A stretch of DNA of 59,383 nt from Ectocarpus siliculosus. Its lineage: Eukaryota > Sar > Phaeophyceae > Ectocarpales > Ectocarpaceae. Below are positions 22,830 to 32,938 of the stretch, one piece after another; the first letter of the stretch is position 1; every line of letters starts with the position of its first letter. The position numbers and the translations under genes were made by a program. The notes under the pieces were generated by a model. It was not told where the DNA came from and did not search any database. It was given only the letters and a program-made list of their open reading frames with translations. The stretch lies in contig FN649753.1 of assembly GCA_000310025.1 (NCBI GenBank), forward strand, positions 418,820 to 478,202. Direction: 5' to 3'.

Positions 22830-24182
22830 ATGGCAAATCGGGACGACCAAGGGAAGAATCTCCTAAGGATGCTGCAGGCCGCCCAGCCGGCGCCCGATGT
22901 GGCTGGCACCGACGCCCCGCAACATCAATTCGACGACACGCCCAAGTCGTCGGCTCCTCTCGGTTACCCCTTGCTGGCAATGGACGTACGAAGTGCCGCT
23001 GCCGGAGAGCAGCAATACCCTGACGCCTCTGCTCCTTTTGACCGCTCGACCGACCTCCTTCCTCGCCCCGGTGCCACGGTGACCACACCCGCGCGCTCTT
23101 CCGGCGCAAACCTTCTCCGGATGCTCCAGCCGGCAGAGGCAGCAATTCAACAACAACATCAACAGCAGCAGCAGCACCCGCAGCAGCTGGAGAACCAATA
23201 CCAACAACGACAACTCCAACACCAAGTCCGGCAACAGGGAATGTCCTCGCCTCCACCACCTCCGTCGACTGCACGAAGAAGCAACGTCGCGGCGGAGCAG
23301 GAACGGTTTCTCAAGAACTTCCTAGCGATCGGAGGTGACAACGGCAACAACAACAACAACAACAACCCGGCGGAAAGCAGCTCTCTGCTGGCCGTACCTC
23401 CGCCGCCGCCGCCTCCGCAGCAGCAGACGCCGTTGGCTCCAGCAACTCCGCCTCCGAGAGCACCACCACCACCACCACCGCCACCAGCAGCCGAGAACAG
23501 CAGTAAGCCACACGTAAGCAGGCCCCGAAGCAACAGCGTCGGTCAGGGCAAAGGTCGTGGCAACCGAGAAGGGAGAGGCAGAGGAGGCAGAACTCCACAG
23601 CACGGTGGGCGGGAGGCGAACGGAGGTCGAGAAGGGAGAGGCAGAGGTTGCCGAACGCCACAGCACGGTGGGCGGGAGGCGAACGGAGCTCGAGAGGGGA
23701 GAGGCAGAGGAGGCCGAACGCCGCAGAACGGAGGGCGGGAGGCGAAAAAGGGGAAGGGTCGGGGAGGTGGTGGTGGTGGCGGGAGAGGAGGAGGGGGGGT
23801 GCCGGCGGCGCCGGCGGCATCACCAAAGTACGCTTGGTCCGCCTTTCAAAACTCTCCGGACCCCAAGAGCATCCCCATCCCGTCGCTCCGGCATTTCAAT
23901 CTGGACTCCTCGCCTTCGGGGGAAGAAAGCGCGGGGCCTGGAGTGGGAACTTCTCTAAGCTGGCGAGATACCACGGAGCAGGAGCAGCACCAGGAGCAGC
24001 AGCAGCAGCGGCAGCGGAGTACGAGTGTTGAGGGACACGATGGGCCAACTTCTGGCGGGGGCTGGAGCACCCCGCCCCCGGCGGCAGAGAGAGCTCCAAG
24101 GACTAGAGGGGCAGAGAGCAGCAGCCGGAGCTCCGCCAAGAAGGCGGAGGACGACATCAAGAGAATGCTACGGTTGGGGTAG
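22830..24182 (+). CDS. Low-complexity protein with EDC1/PNRC-like and Leu-rich decapping motifs
   Basis: Single-exon frame of 450 residues with no folded domain visible. Residues 10-16 and 94-100 are the same motif, NLLRMLQ. A related motif (IKRMLRL) ends the protein and a weaker one (FLKNFLAIG) lies at 160-168. Residues 334-351 read YAWSAFQNSPDPKSIPIP, which fits the YAG..F..SP.P..LP.P pattern of Edc1/PNRC-type decapping activators that bind Dcp1. Short Leu-rich helices of this sort bind Edc3-type domains in decapping scaffolds. The rest is Gln-rich (107-135), Asn-rich (173-179), Pro-rich (141-218) and RGG/GRG-rich (241-324), the last containing three repeats of 22 residues encoded by 66-bp tandem DNA repeats. 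Predicted role: RNA-binding scaffold of mRNA decapping in P-bodies. The motif match is seen; the role is inference. It is divergent from importin alpha. Confidence 0.75.
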   Translation: MANRDDQGKNLLRMLQAAQPAPDVAGTDAPQHQFDDTPKSSAPLGYPLLAMDVRSAAAGEQQYPDASAPFDRSTDLLPRPGATVTTPARSSGANLLRMLQPAEAAIQQQHQQQQQHPQQLENQYQQRQLQHQVRQQGMSSPPPPPSTARRSNVAAEQERFLKNFLAIGGDNGNNNNNNNPAESSSLLAVPPPPPPPQQQTPLAPATPPPRAPPPPPPPPAAENSSKPHVSRPRSNSVGQGKGRGNREGRGRGGRTPQHGGREANGGREGRGRGCRTPQHGGREANGAREGRGRGGRTPQNGGREAKKGKGRGGGGGGGRGGGGVPAAPAASPKYAWSAFQNSPDPKSIPIPSLRHFNLDSSPSGEESAGPGVGTSLSWRDTTEQEQHQEQQQQRQRSTSVEGHDGPTSGGGWSTPPPAAERAPRTRGAESSSRSSAKKAEDDIKRMLRLG

Positions 24183-25646
24183 ACTAACGTTTTGCATCAA
24201 GGGTGGGTGTAGAGTGGTATATGGGGGGTTGGATAGTCTGGCTGGGTAGCTCAGCAGCAAACTCCTCGTCTTGGTATCGCCGGGTCAGCCAGGCGTTGAA
24301 GTTGTTGGTACCCTTTTTTTGTACATCGTCTGTTATCTTGTGTGTCGTCTGTTTCATGCCTTGCTGTTGCGGTTGCACTTGTGGGATTAATTTCTGAAAA
24401 AAGGTTTTGCGTAGAGTATATACAGCCTACATGTCTCTCTGGCCTTTCGAGCAAGCGGGGGGCTGATGCGAACAGGCGCAAATGTATGACGGAGCACCAG
24501 TATATTTTCACAGCACAATCGTGTTGCGGGCTCGCTGAATAATGATCCGGAAGGTCTCGAGCTTATTTTTGTTTTGTGGAGTCAACGGTCTCATACTCTT
24601 GCGTCTCGTAGAGTTACAACTGCTGTTCGTTCGAAAAAGCTCCGTCGTGGTGTTTCCGGAGGAAACGCAACCGTTGCCTCACAAACGTTTCTTGGCAGGG
24701 GAGCTGCAAGATCGTGCTGGGAAGGCAAGGCCTCCTGTTGATGGTTCCGGCGCCTTGCCAAGAGATGTAACTTGCCCTTTGTGTTCATTGGGTGGCTTGC
24801 GTGCTCCTCTCTTGACCGCTTTGTGTGGATTAGCGCAGGGTCACGTGTTGATGTATGGATGGATGGGTCCTCATGTGTCACTCTTTTCGCATCTCGATGA
24901 GCGTACACAACTACCTCAAACTTTTTTTCTGGCGGTTTGTGAGGGAACAGTTCTTGCGAATTTTGAACGTTATTAACCTTCATTGGTGACGACGGCGACG
25001 GATTGTTGTGGTGTGATTTTATTTTTATTTTGTTTGGGTCGTTCGGCGCGCGCGAGGCCGGGCGGCATTGAACTCAAAAACTGCCGTAGCAATCAGTACG
25101 TCAGGAACGAAGTGCGTTGTCAACCGACCATGGTGCCATGGTGACCGTGTCTTTCGATGTCGGCTTGTGCGTGAGGGCAGAAGTGAACTCAACCAACCCG
25201 TGCTGGGATTCTGTTCAAATGGGATGAGCGTAAATGAAGATAAAGTTTACTCTTGCTGCCGGAAGGTACGCACCACGATGGTGCTCTTGTCCGGCTGAGC
25301 ACCGACGTTTTCACCCGGCAAAGCGTGGTCACCTTTTGAATCCAGGTGCTGCTTCCAAGCGAGTGCGGACAGCAATTCCTGGCCATTTTTTCTCAACACA
25401 CATGTGAAACATGCTGAAACACGTGGTGTGAGACGTGCGTGTCTTGGGAAACAACGACTGCTTTTGAACGTTATCCGGAGGTAGTCCATGCGCGCCCACG
25501 CATTCCCCTTGCTCCTCTGAGTTTTTTTTTTTTCGCACCGCCCTCGTACCTACAAAGAGGGTCATTTGACAGGACTTGAGACGGCACTCGGCACCACAAA
25601 AGGTTCGAAGGAATGCAGCGAACGCAAATTCCTTTGCGTACCAAAC
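24183..25646. other. Convergent intergenic region
   Basis: Lies between the 3' end of the decapping-scaffold candidate and the 3' end of ALG11. It should hold both 3' untranslated regions. The frame 24542-24976 plus (144 codons) shows no domain or codon pattern that would support a gene. Confidence 0.6.
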
Positions 25647-28600
25647 CTACTCTTTCTTGGTTCTCGAACTGCTTCCAGGAGCGAAGGCCGAAAGCCCGGG
25701 GCGCACGTTCTTCAATAACTCCACGAATTCCGCGGCAAAGGCGCGATCGAAAACTTGGTTAGAAAAACGCCGCGCCGACTCCCTGCCAGCGACGCGAACA
25801 GCCTCGCTGGAAAACACACTCCCCTGTCGCTCTTCTTGCCTGCCCACCTCTTCTTTGCCTTGTTCGCCACCACCCTCCCCCGCTTGCTTCTGTCGCTCCG
25901 CGTTTCCGCCGCTGTCACAAGCATGGTTGCTTCCTGCACCCTCGGCCTGCTGCTGCAACACCAGGCCTTTTCCTTGAACGGCTTCGCCGCCCTCTCCTTC
26001 CGGTAGTTGATCCCCTATTGTCCTGCTGCTACCTCTGGCGGCCGTCGTAGGCATCCGACCGTTCTCGCTGAAGACCCTCGCCATGGCCTCGGCGTATTCT
26101 TGCGGAGTCTCCGCCAGGAACCCCGTGATGCGGCCATCCGGCAGAGGGACGACAATATCCGCCGCGGGTCCCCCCGACCGATGAGCGATGGTCACCACCC
26201 CCGCGGCCTGACATCGCCCCCATATGTTATAGGTCGGATGGGGGAGAGACAGGAAGCGACGACAAAAGCAGCACCTTGAGACATGCGATGCAAAATGATA
26301 CCGGCTGAATGCACCGAAGCCCGCAACGCTTTCGGGTCTTGTCTCCCTACCAGCGTTTCAATCCTACAAAGATTGTGGCCCTGTCCAAACGCTCGACGCT
26401 TTCAAACCTGCTATCCTATGTACGCGATGGGAAACATCGAATGAAGGTCACTTTTGCTCGGGAAAACGTAGGTGCCAGAAACTGAGGCAAAATACCGGTC
26501 TCCACGGCCTCACTGGCCAGCACGGCGACCTCCCGCGTGTGGGATTTGCCAGTGCTTCGCATGTGTACCTCCCTTTCGTATCAATTGTCTAGGGTTATAC
26601 CAATTGGGCATTTCTCTTCGATTTACTTTCCGTTTAGAACGGCCTTGTTGCTCGTTGCGTTTTCCATGGAAGACCTACAACCCGGGGCGAACGGCCTTGT
26701 TCCTTTTTGCGTTCTCCATTGAGGACCAACAACCCGGGGCGAAAAAATGATTCCTTAACTTCGTACAGGGACTTCTAAGTGCATTAGTGGAGATTGGTGG
26801 GGACAATGCGTATCGTTGGTGTGCAATATATGCCGTATTGACACTTCTTGTCGGGGCTCAAGTGGCGGTGCTGCTACACTCTGTTGTTGCAAGTGCTACC
26901 CCTGTGGTCGTGTTCTACTCTGGTTACCCCGAGTGATTGCACGCATGCCTACTCAGAACGTCAATAGATTTATTTCAAGTTTTCGAGTGGGAATCATCGA
27001 TCTCTACAACGCGTGCGACATCCATTGCCCTCTTCTCTCGCTCCTTCCCACCGGTAAAACGGAGTTGACAGCTTCAGAAGGGCAACACCGGCAAAAGCTG
27101 TGATCGCAGCACGAAACACACCCACGCAGGATACACGCACACACCGTTTAGGCGCGCCATGCTTCGGTAAAGTCTGCCATTTTTCGACGGAAGTTTCCAA
27201 GCCAGTACATATAGATACAACACAGAATTGTACAAGTGCTAGAAAGAGGCCCAAACAACATACAATGTGCAGACGACGGCAACGACGACAACGAAGACAA
27301 TCAACTCACCATCATCTCCACCACGCCGATCCCGAAGTGCTCGTTCCACATCGTGTGCAGCCCCACGCTGGCCCGCCCCAGCCACGCCTTAAGCTCGTCG
27401 AAGCTACAGTTCACGACAAACTCCACCCGGTCCGACACCCCGAGATCGACCGCCAGCGATCGCGTCCTCTCAAGCACCGCTCGGTCGCCATCATTGCGAC
27501 AACCGCCCAAGATCACCAGCCGCACATCATCAAAACAAGGCGGCTCGCCGCCACGGTCTCTGCCGATTTTTCGGAGGGCTGCTAGAGCCCAGACTTGCAG
27601 ACCGTGATCCTTCTCTGGCCTGAACTGTCCCACCGAGAGGGCACAGCGTTCTCGGGCTTCGCTGTTGATCGGGAGGTTCTTGTGGGATGCACGGCGAGAG
27701 GGGACAGCAGTGGCGCGAGGCCAGAGTAGCCGGGACAAGTTCAGATGGCGCAAAAATTAGAACTGCACCAGCTCGCGTGCGTCACCACTGGTGATCAACC
27801 TTTGAGTTCACCACCGGTAAGAACTGCGGTACAGTTTGTTCGGTGGTTGGAAGGACAGCAAGGGCATTTACCTACTGCGACGAACGTGCGTGCACGGATT
27901 CTAACACCTGCCGAATTTGCAACCACCGATAATCTAGTGAACAACCTTCCTAGGCGTAGCGGGTGCGCGTCTCGCCCGGCACCACCCTTACGCCGAATAC
28001 ATGGTTAACCCGCACCTCTCCTTCTTCTCACCTCGAGCTCCGAAGTGTCGCAAGGAGGAAACACAACGGTGGGGGGGCGAGAGCGCCTCCAAAGGGCAGC
28101 GATGTGCCCCCTTGTCCACGACGAGTTGACCATTACTCTCGACGCGAAGAGGCCGCCCGCGACCCCATACATGCACGCGAACGCGCGGTAGTACAGGAGC
28201 TTACCCCACGACACGGCCACGCTGGAGGCGATCCAGGCGCTGTTGTTGTGGGAGGGGCGCCGGTCCCGCACTCGCGACAGCATGTCCTTTGGGGTGTGAT
28301 GTTGAAGGGGGGCGGGCATGAAGGAAGTGAACGGTGGATTATTTTGAGACGAGTGATTGCGATGTGATGGGAAACTATTGTAGGGACACCCACGCGGGGC
28401 GTGTACCCGACCGTTCGGTACGTTTTCCGACGTTCTGAAAGGAACGGCAAGCAATCATACTCTGGTGAGATGTCCTCACAACACCCAGCGTACGTGTTGG
28501 AACCAATCGTCGGCCGCCAACGACGACTCCCTACATGGAGCAGTAGCAGACAGTCATACTTCCTAGAGGCCCATATCCTCCACTGCTCCTGTATCTCGAA

Positions 28601-29274
28601 TGGGTAATCTTTCTGTGTTGTATTTATGTTTGCTGAAATCTGGCCCTAACCTCGTGCTGTGAGCGCTGATTTGACGTGAAGACAAAGTAAAAAAAAAAAA
28701 CTACGAAACTCACCGAACTGATCGTCGGGTAGTGCACGTATGCCGCAACCGAGCACCCAGCGAGCCAGGCAACTGGAAACGAGAATGCGAATCCGGTCGT
28801 GTCGATGAACAAGTCCGGGGTGCCACGACAGAGGGCTTCGGCGGCGAGGACCATGGACGCCAAGCTCTGCGCCAGCATGGTGAGTAACGGGTACAAGCTC
28901 GCATCCAAGAGCCGCCGCCTCCGAAGGTAGACGAAGCTTACGGGGAGAGCGGCGGGGTCGACAGATATGTCGAAGTGTCTCGCAACTCTCGAGAGGATGT
29001 CTTCGGGCTTGATGTCAACGTCCCCGGTGTAGATCAGCACGTGAAGAGGTGTCCCTATGTCGTCGGACAGGCGGGAAAGCGTGTGCACCGCACGCCACAG
29101 GACCCGCTCCCCTCCGCCTCCGCCGGCGCAAAACGGATGGAAAAACCCAACCGTGGTTGCACCAGGAGCAACGCCGTACCGTCGGCGCGTGCGCCATCGG
29201 CAGGCGTACACAAGCACTCTCAAGCACGCCCACGAACACACAGCAAAGTGTATCAGCAGTACTGGGAGCCACAT
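25647..29274 (-). CDS. ALG11: GDP-Man:Man3GlcNAc2-PP-dolichol alpha-1,2-mannosyltransferase (ALG11)
   Basis: ER enzyme that adds the fourth and fifth mannose, from GDP-mannose on the cytosolic face, to the lipid-linked precursor of N-glycans. Exons on the minus strand are 29274-28714, 28286-28032, 27678-27310 and 26207-25647, all phase 0, giving 581 residues. The start is the ATG at 29274, which opens an N-terminal membrane anchor followed by Arg residues. Family landmarks: GFFHPFCAGGGGERVLW (43-59), YVHYPTISS at the end of exon 1, MVNSSWT and PPCD in exon 2, SVGQFRPEKDH in exon 3, and HTMWNEHFGIGVVEMM, which holds the GT4 EX7E pair (E385, E393). Exon 4 continues with AHRSGGP. Exon 4 also holds a Gly/Glu/Gln-rich insertion of about 80 residues before the closing helix (RRFSNQVFDRAF). 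Fungal and animal enzymes are shorter, about 490-550 residues. Divergent from the carrier gene. Confidence 0.95.
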
Positions 29275-30233
29275 CTCACACACGCAGCGCACACACGCGG
29301 ATTGTGCATCCGATCATCCGATCATTCGTTGTTGATCGTCGGCACAAAAGGCGGCGCAACTACAACCAGCGGGGACAAAAACGCCTCGAGAACCCGCGAG
29401 ATAACAGACACGCTGCGGTGCTGCAGCGCACCCTGCCAGCTCACGGCCATGGGATGGGAGCTCTCCAGAGGTAAGCACGCTAGTGTTGTCCACCCCACAG
29501 CTCCGCATACTCTCATTTTCAACTGCAGCTACGGCTGCCACCCTGCGCTGAAAATAGAAAACAACCATGGCAGTGTTTTGGTTCGCCGGCATGTTGTGAT
29601 TCAGTCTCCAGCAACAGGTGCAGCTTCTCTTACAAGCGAAGGTATTTGCGGTACACCCGCAAACCCACACCGCAGTGCTGTACCGGGCAACCGTATCCAC
29701 CTTCCGCACTGAACTATTCTGTTCCACACACTCATAAGAACACAGGCTTACCAGTTTTTACCTGTGCTCTCAGAACTCAGAACAAATAATGTGGGTGCTA
29801 TGTAGTCGCTTGCAGTTGGTCGCTGTAGGTTGCAGTTGGACGTTCATGTTTTCTACGCTCAACGCGCCACCGGTTGCCAGAACTTGAATTCTGTCTGTTC
29901 ATGTGATTCCGGAGCCCTTCGTCTTCGCCAAACATGTAGTGCTTTTCCCCATCGTATGTTATCTTCTTCTTCCTTCCGCTGAGCTTTCTTCCATCTCTCT
30001 CTTCACGCGCCCGGGTCGGAGCTTGGTCTCCTCTCACTTGATACACCACGGGTACAGCGGGCCCGGTGCCATGACGTATGATGACATACAGAGTTCCTGT
30101 CCACCTCCTTAACCCTTGCGATGCCCGCTAGACCGTTTCAGCTGACAGCAGTTTTGGCGCAACCCTTTCAACGTTTTCCAAGGCGTGCTAACACGGCACG
30201 CTACATGTCGTCAAGCGCCTTGTTTTTTCGCAC
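29275..30233. promoter_or_regulatory. Divergent intergenic region between ALG11 and the carrier gene
   Basis: A 959-bp region separating two start codons on opposite strands, so it should contain both promoters. No motif with a known role is recognised. Short GTTGCAGTTGG repeats occur near 29812-29840. Confidence 0.5.
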
Positions 30234-32938
30234 ATGGGGGCGGGTGTATGGACATGTAGTTACTCCCCACTTACCACCCCTCTCGACCATTCGTGTCGCG
30301 TCGCCAGACTTTGGCGGCGGCGGGCGGGGGTTCTGGCCCTCACATGGCTTTGCTTAGTCCGGGGCCACGTCCCGAGTACACCGCTAGACTCTGGAACTGG
30401 GGTGGCGCCGCCGCGTCCTGTGTTCACAGCAGCCGCTGGGGCAAAGGCGAACCTGCTCTCTTGCAACGGAGGCGGCAAAAGCAGCGGCAGGAGGGTTGAA
30501 TTTTCGTCGCTACCTGCGGCTGCTGGCCTTCTTTCTCGCGGTGGAGGGTCTTCCTTAGACCCCACCTCCATTACAGAGCCTTCAGGCAAGAACGGCTCGA
30601 CGGCATGTCTAGACTACGCCAGCCATGGGCGGCTTGTCGCCACCGGGCTCTCCGGGGGAGAGCTCTTTCATCGCAAGCGTGAGCAGCAGCAGCAGCAGCA
30701 GCCTCCGCTAGCGGCTGCGAAGAGCAACGAGGATGCGGCTAGCCCCTGGCCGGAGGCAAGGCGCGTCCTCAAGCGGTGTCTGGCGAGGGCGGCGAGTGGC
30801 GGGATCCCGGGGGCCGTCGCCGGCCTCCTTCAGGTCGTCACCCTCATGTGGCTGCGGACGATCGTGAACTACCAGTGCCGCTACGGCACTTCTATCGTGG
30901 CCGCGGCTTCCGAGCTGTACCGTCAGGGCGGGGTCCTGCGGTTCTACCGGGGGGTCGTGTTCGCTCTCGTATCCAACCCGATGTCGAGGTTCGGGATGGC
31001 GGCGGCTAACGAGGCGGCCATGGCGCTCTCAGACGCGCTCCCCATGCAGGTATTATACAGCAGTGGTAGCACCACCGCCGACGCACCATGCACCAAACCT
31101 ACAAGAAATGGCCTGCGCGCACGTTTAAGCTATGGAATGGCCTCCTTCCCGCCGAAGTGCAATGTTGTTGTTGAATTCGTTGTCTTTAGCAGTCGCAACC
31201 GCTCGTATTTTGTATCCGATGTGCACACAAACGAACGGCATGCATGCATCTCCGCTCTCGGGGTCCATCCATCATTACTTCAGTTCCCTTTCGTCCAAGA
31301 GCGTACTATATATTACTAGTTCGTTTTTTAGACAACGTACACGTTTACCACACTCTCCTTGCAAAACCCACTCTTACATCGCCCCGCTCCTCGCCGCCGC
31401 GAGGTCAATGGTCTAGCGACTACGGCATGCACGACTTTGAGTACACCCCTCCCCCCCCCCTCGCTCCTGACCGCCAACACCACTATTTTGATGGCACCAA
31501 CCACAACAGGTATCCGTGACGTTGACGACGTGGATCGCCAGCCTCTTCGCCGGCGTGTGGAGAGTCGTGTTGACCCCACTCGACACTTGCAAGACTGTGC
31601 TTCAGGTGGAGGGGCCCAAGGGCTTCGCGTCCTTGATGAAGAAGGTATGTGCCCATGCTGCTATCTAGTAGTAGACACTGCTTGTGCTAGCACTTAATTG
31701 TCTGATTATTTGCGGTGCTGTACCCGATTCCGGCACCGTTACCGTTGTGAACGTATCTGGTGTTTGGCCGTTGATCGGTGTTTATTTCGTGAATGATTGT
31801 GTCATATACTGTATCGCATTTGCCGGCGAGGCGTCGCGTCCCTCGTCCACGAGTAGCAATACTCCTTTTCGCGTCCATGTACTTCTCGTCTCACAATCCA
31901 AAACTATCGCGTGTTTCCAGCTAAAAACGATCACCCCAAACCCCGTGGGGAAAAAAAATGGTTCACCACCGACTTGCAAGGTGTGGGGTGGCCACCTCGG
32001 TTGCCTGTACCAAGGGGCAACCGCCGCCGCCGCCGCAACGGCCGTGGGGTACTTCCCGTGGTTCCTAACCTTCAACTACCTCAACGGGCGACTGAGGAGG
32101 CCCTCCGCCTTGGCAGGGATGCTCCTGAGGAACGCCGGCATCGGCCTCGCGTCTTCGGTCTCGTCGGACGTGTGCTCCAACTCCATACGCGTGCTCAAGA
32201 CCACCAAGCAAGCGGCCGCCGCCTACGACTCGAAGGTCACGTATAGGGGGGCGGCGGCCCTGGTCATCGAGAACGACGGCTTGTTGGTGAGCGTTTTTTT
32301 TTTTTGGGGGGGGGGTGAATTGACAACATGGGGTATACCCCGCGTGTCCAGGCACAATATATATATATATCTTTTTCGGTGCGGGGCGCAATGCCTGACG
32401 TTTTTTTTTTTTTCCGTTTGGGTCCTAAAATTCCGACGGTGACATTTATTGCCGATTCTTCTGGGTGACGGCGAAACTTTTTTCACGGTATACCTTGTTT
32501 TTACCACCCCCTGGCTTCCCACAAGACCCGGTATATCGCTCAGTCGGGATGCGAGGTTAATGGTATGGTCTAATGACTAGGGCATGCGTTTACATGAGTA
32601 CACCCCCTGGCTCCTGGCACTGAAAAAAGGCAGTTTTTGACCATGCGGATTCGAGACACCAAGTTGGTTAATTTCATGTGTCCCTCGTTCGGTACTTCGG
32701 TGCGATGCAGGGCCTCTTCGGTCGAGGCCTGTCTACCAGAATCCTTGCGAACGGGTTGCAGTCGATGCTGTTCACGGTGGTTTGGAGATACTTGCACGAC
32801 AAGTACGTCGTGCCGAGGAGGGAGGCTGCGGAGCTACGGGATGTTAGAAATAGCCACAGCCGTAAGGGTAGAAGCAGTAGCAGTAGGACGAGCCGGCGAT
32901 CAACATCGGCCCCCGCAAGAACAGCTAGACATAGCTAG
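30234..32938 (+). CDS. Mitochondrial carrier family (SLC25-like) protein with N-terminal extension
   Basis: Membrane transporter of the mitochondrial carrier fold; substrate unknown. Exons are 30234-31049, 31510-31644, 31981-32286 and 32711-32938, all phase 0, giving 494 residues. Exon 1 begins with about 175 residues of extension, including an Arg-rich stretch, a hydrophobic stretch (GVLALTWLCLV) and a Gln run. Three carrier repeats follow. Repeat 2 keeps the signature (LTPLDTCKTVLQ). In repeat 1 the corresponding site is VTLMWLRTIV and in repeat 3 SDVCSNSIRVLK, so the Pro-x-Asp/Glu of the signature is lost in both. Second-helix landmarks are kept: LRFYRGV, LYQGA with GYFPWF, and LFGRGLSTRILANG. 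The C-terminus ends in a Ser/Arg-rich tail. The extension may target an organelle, but no clear plastid motif is seen. The family call is secure; membrane location is unsettled. Introns 1 and 3 carry family A end tags. Confidence 0.85.
31399..31461 (-). repeat. Isolated family A end tag in carrier intron 1
   Basis: GAGGTCAATGGTCTAGCGAC, then TACGGCATGCACGACTTTGAGTAC in two parts, and a C-run match the terminal 60 bp of family A. The tag ends about 48 bp before the exon 2 acceptor. The rest of the element is missing. Confidence 0.75.
32548..32606 (-). repeat. Isolated family A end tag in carrier intron 3
   Basis: GATGCGAGGTTAATGG, a diverged middle, GGCATGCGTTTACATGAGTAC and a C-run match the second subtype of the family A terminus, also seen near 2720 and 58750. 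Confidence 0.7.

Noticed and set aside
22863-23826. Minus-strand Leu/Cys/Val-rich frames opposite the decapping-scaffold candidate
   Set aside because: They arise from Gln, Pro and Gly codon repeats on the plus strand.
24542-24976. Plus-strand frame of 144 codons after the decapping-scaffold candidate
   Set aside because: No domain, codon use unlike the confirmed exons, and it lies in a probable 3' untranslated region.
28975-29712. Plus-strand frame of 245 codons overlapping ALG11 exon 1
   Set aside because: Antisense to a well-supported exon and without domains.
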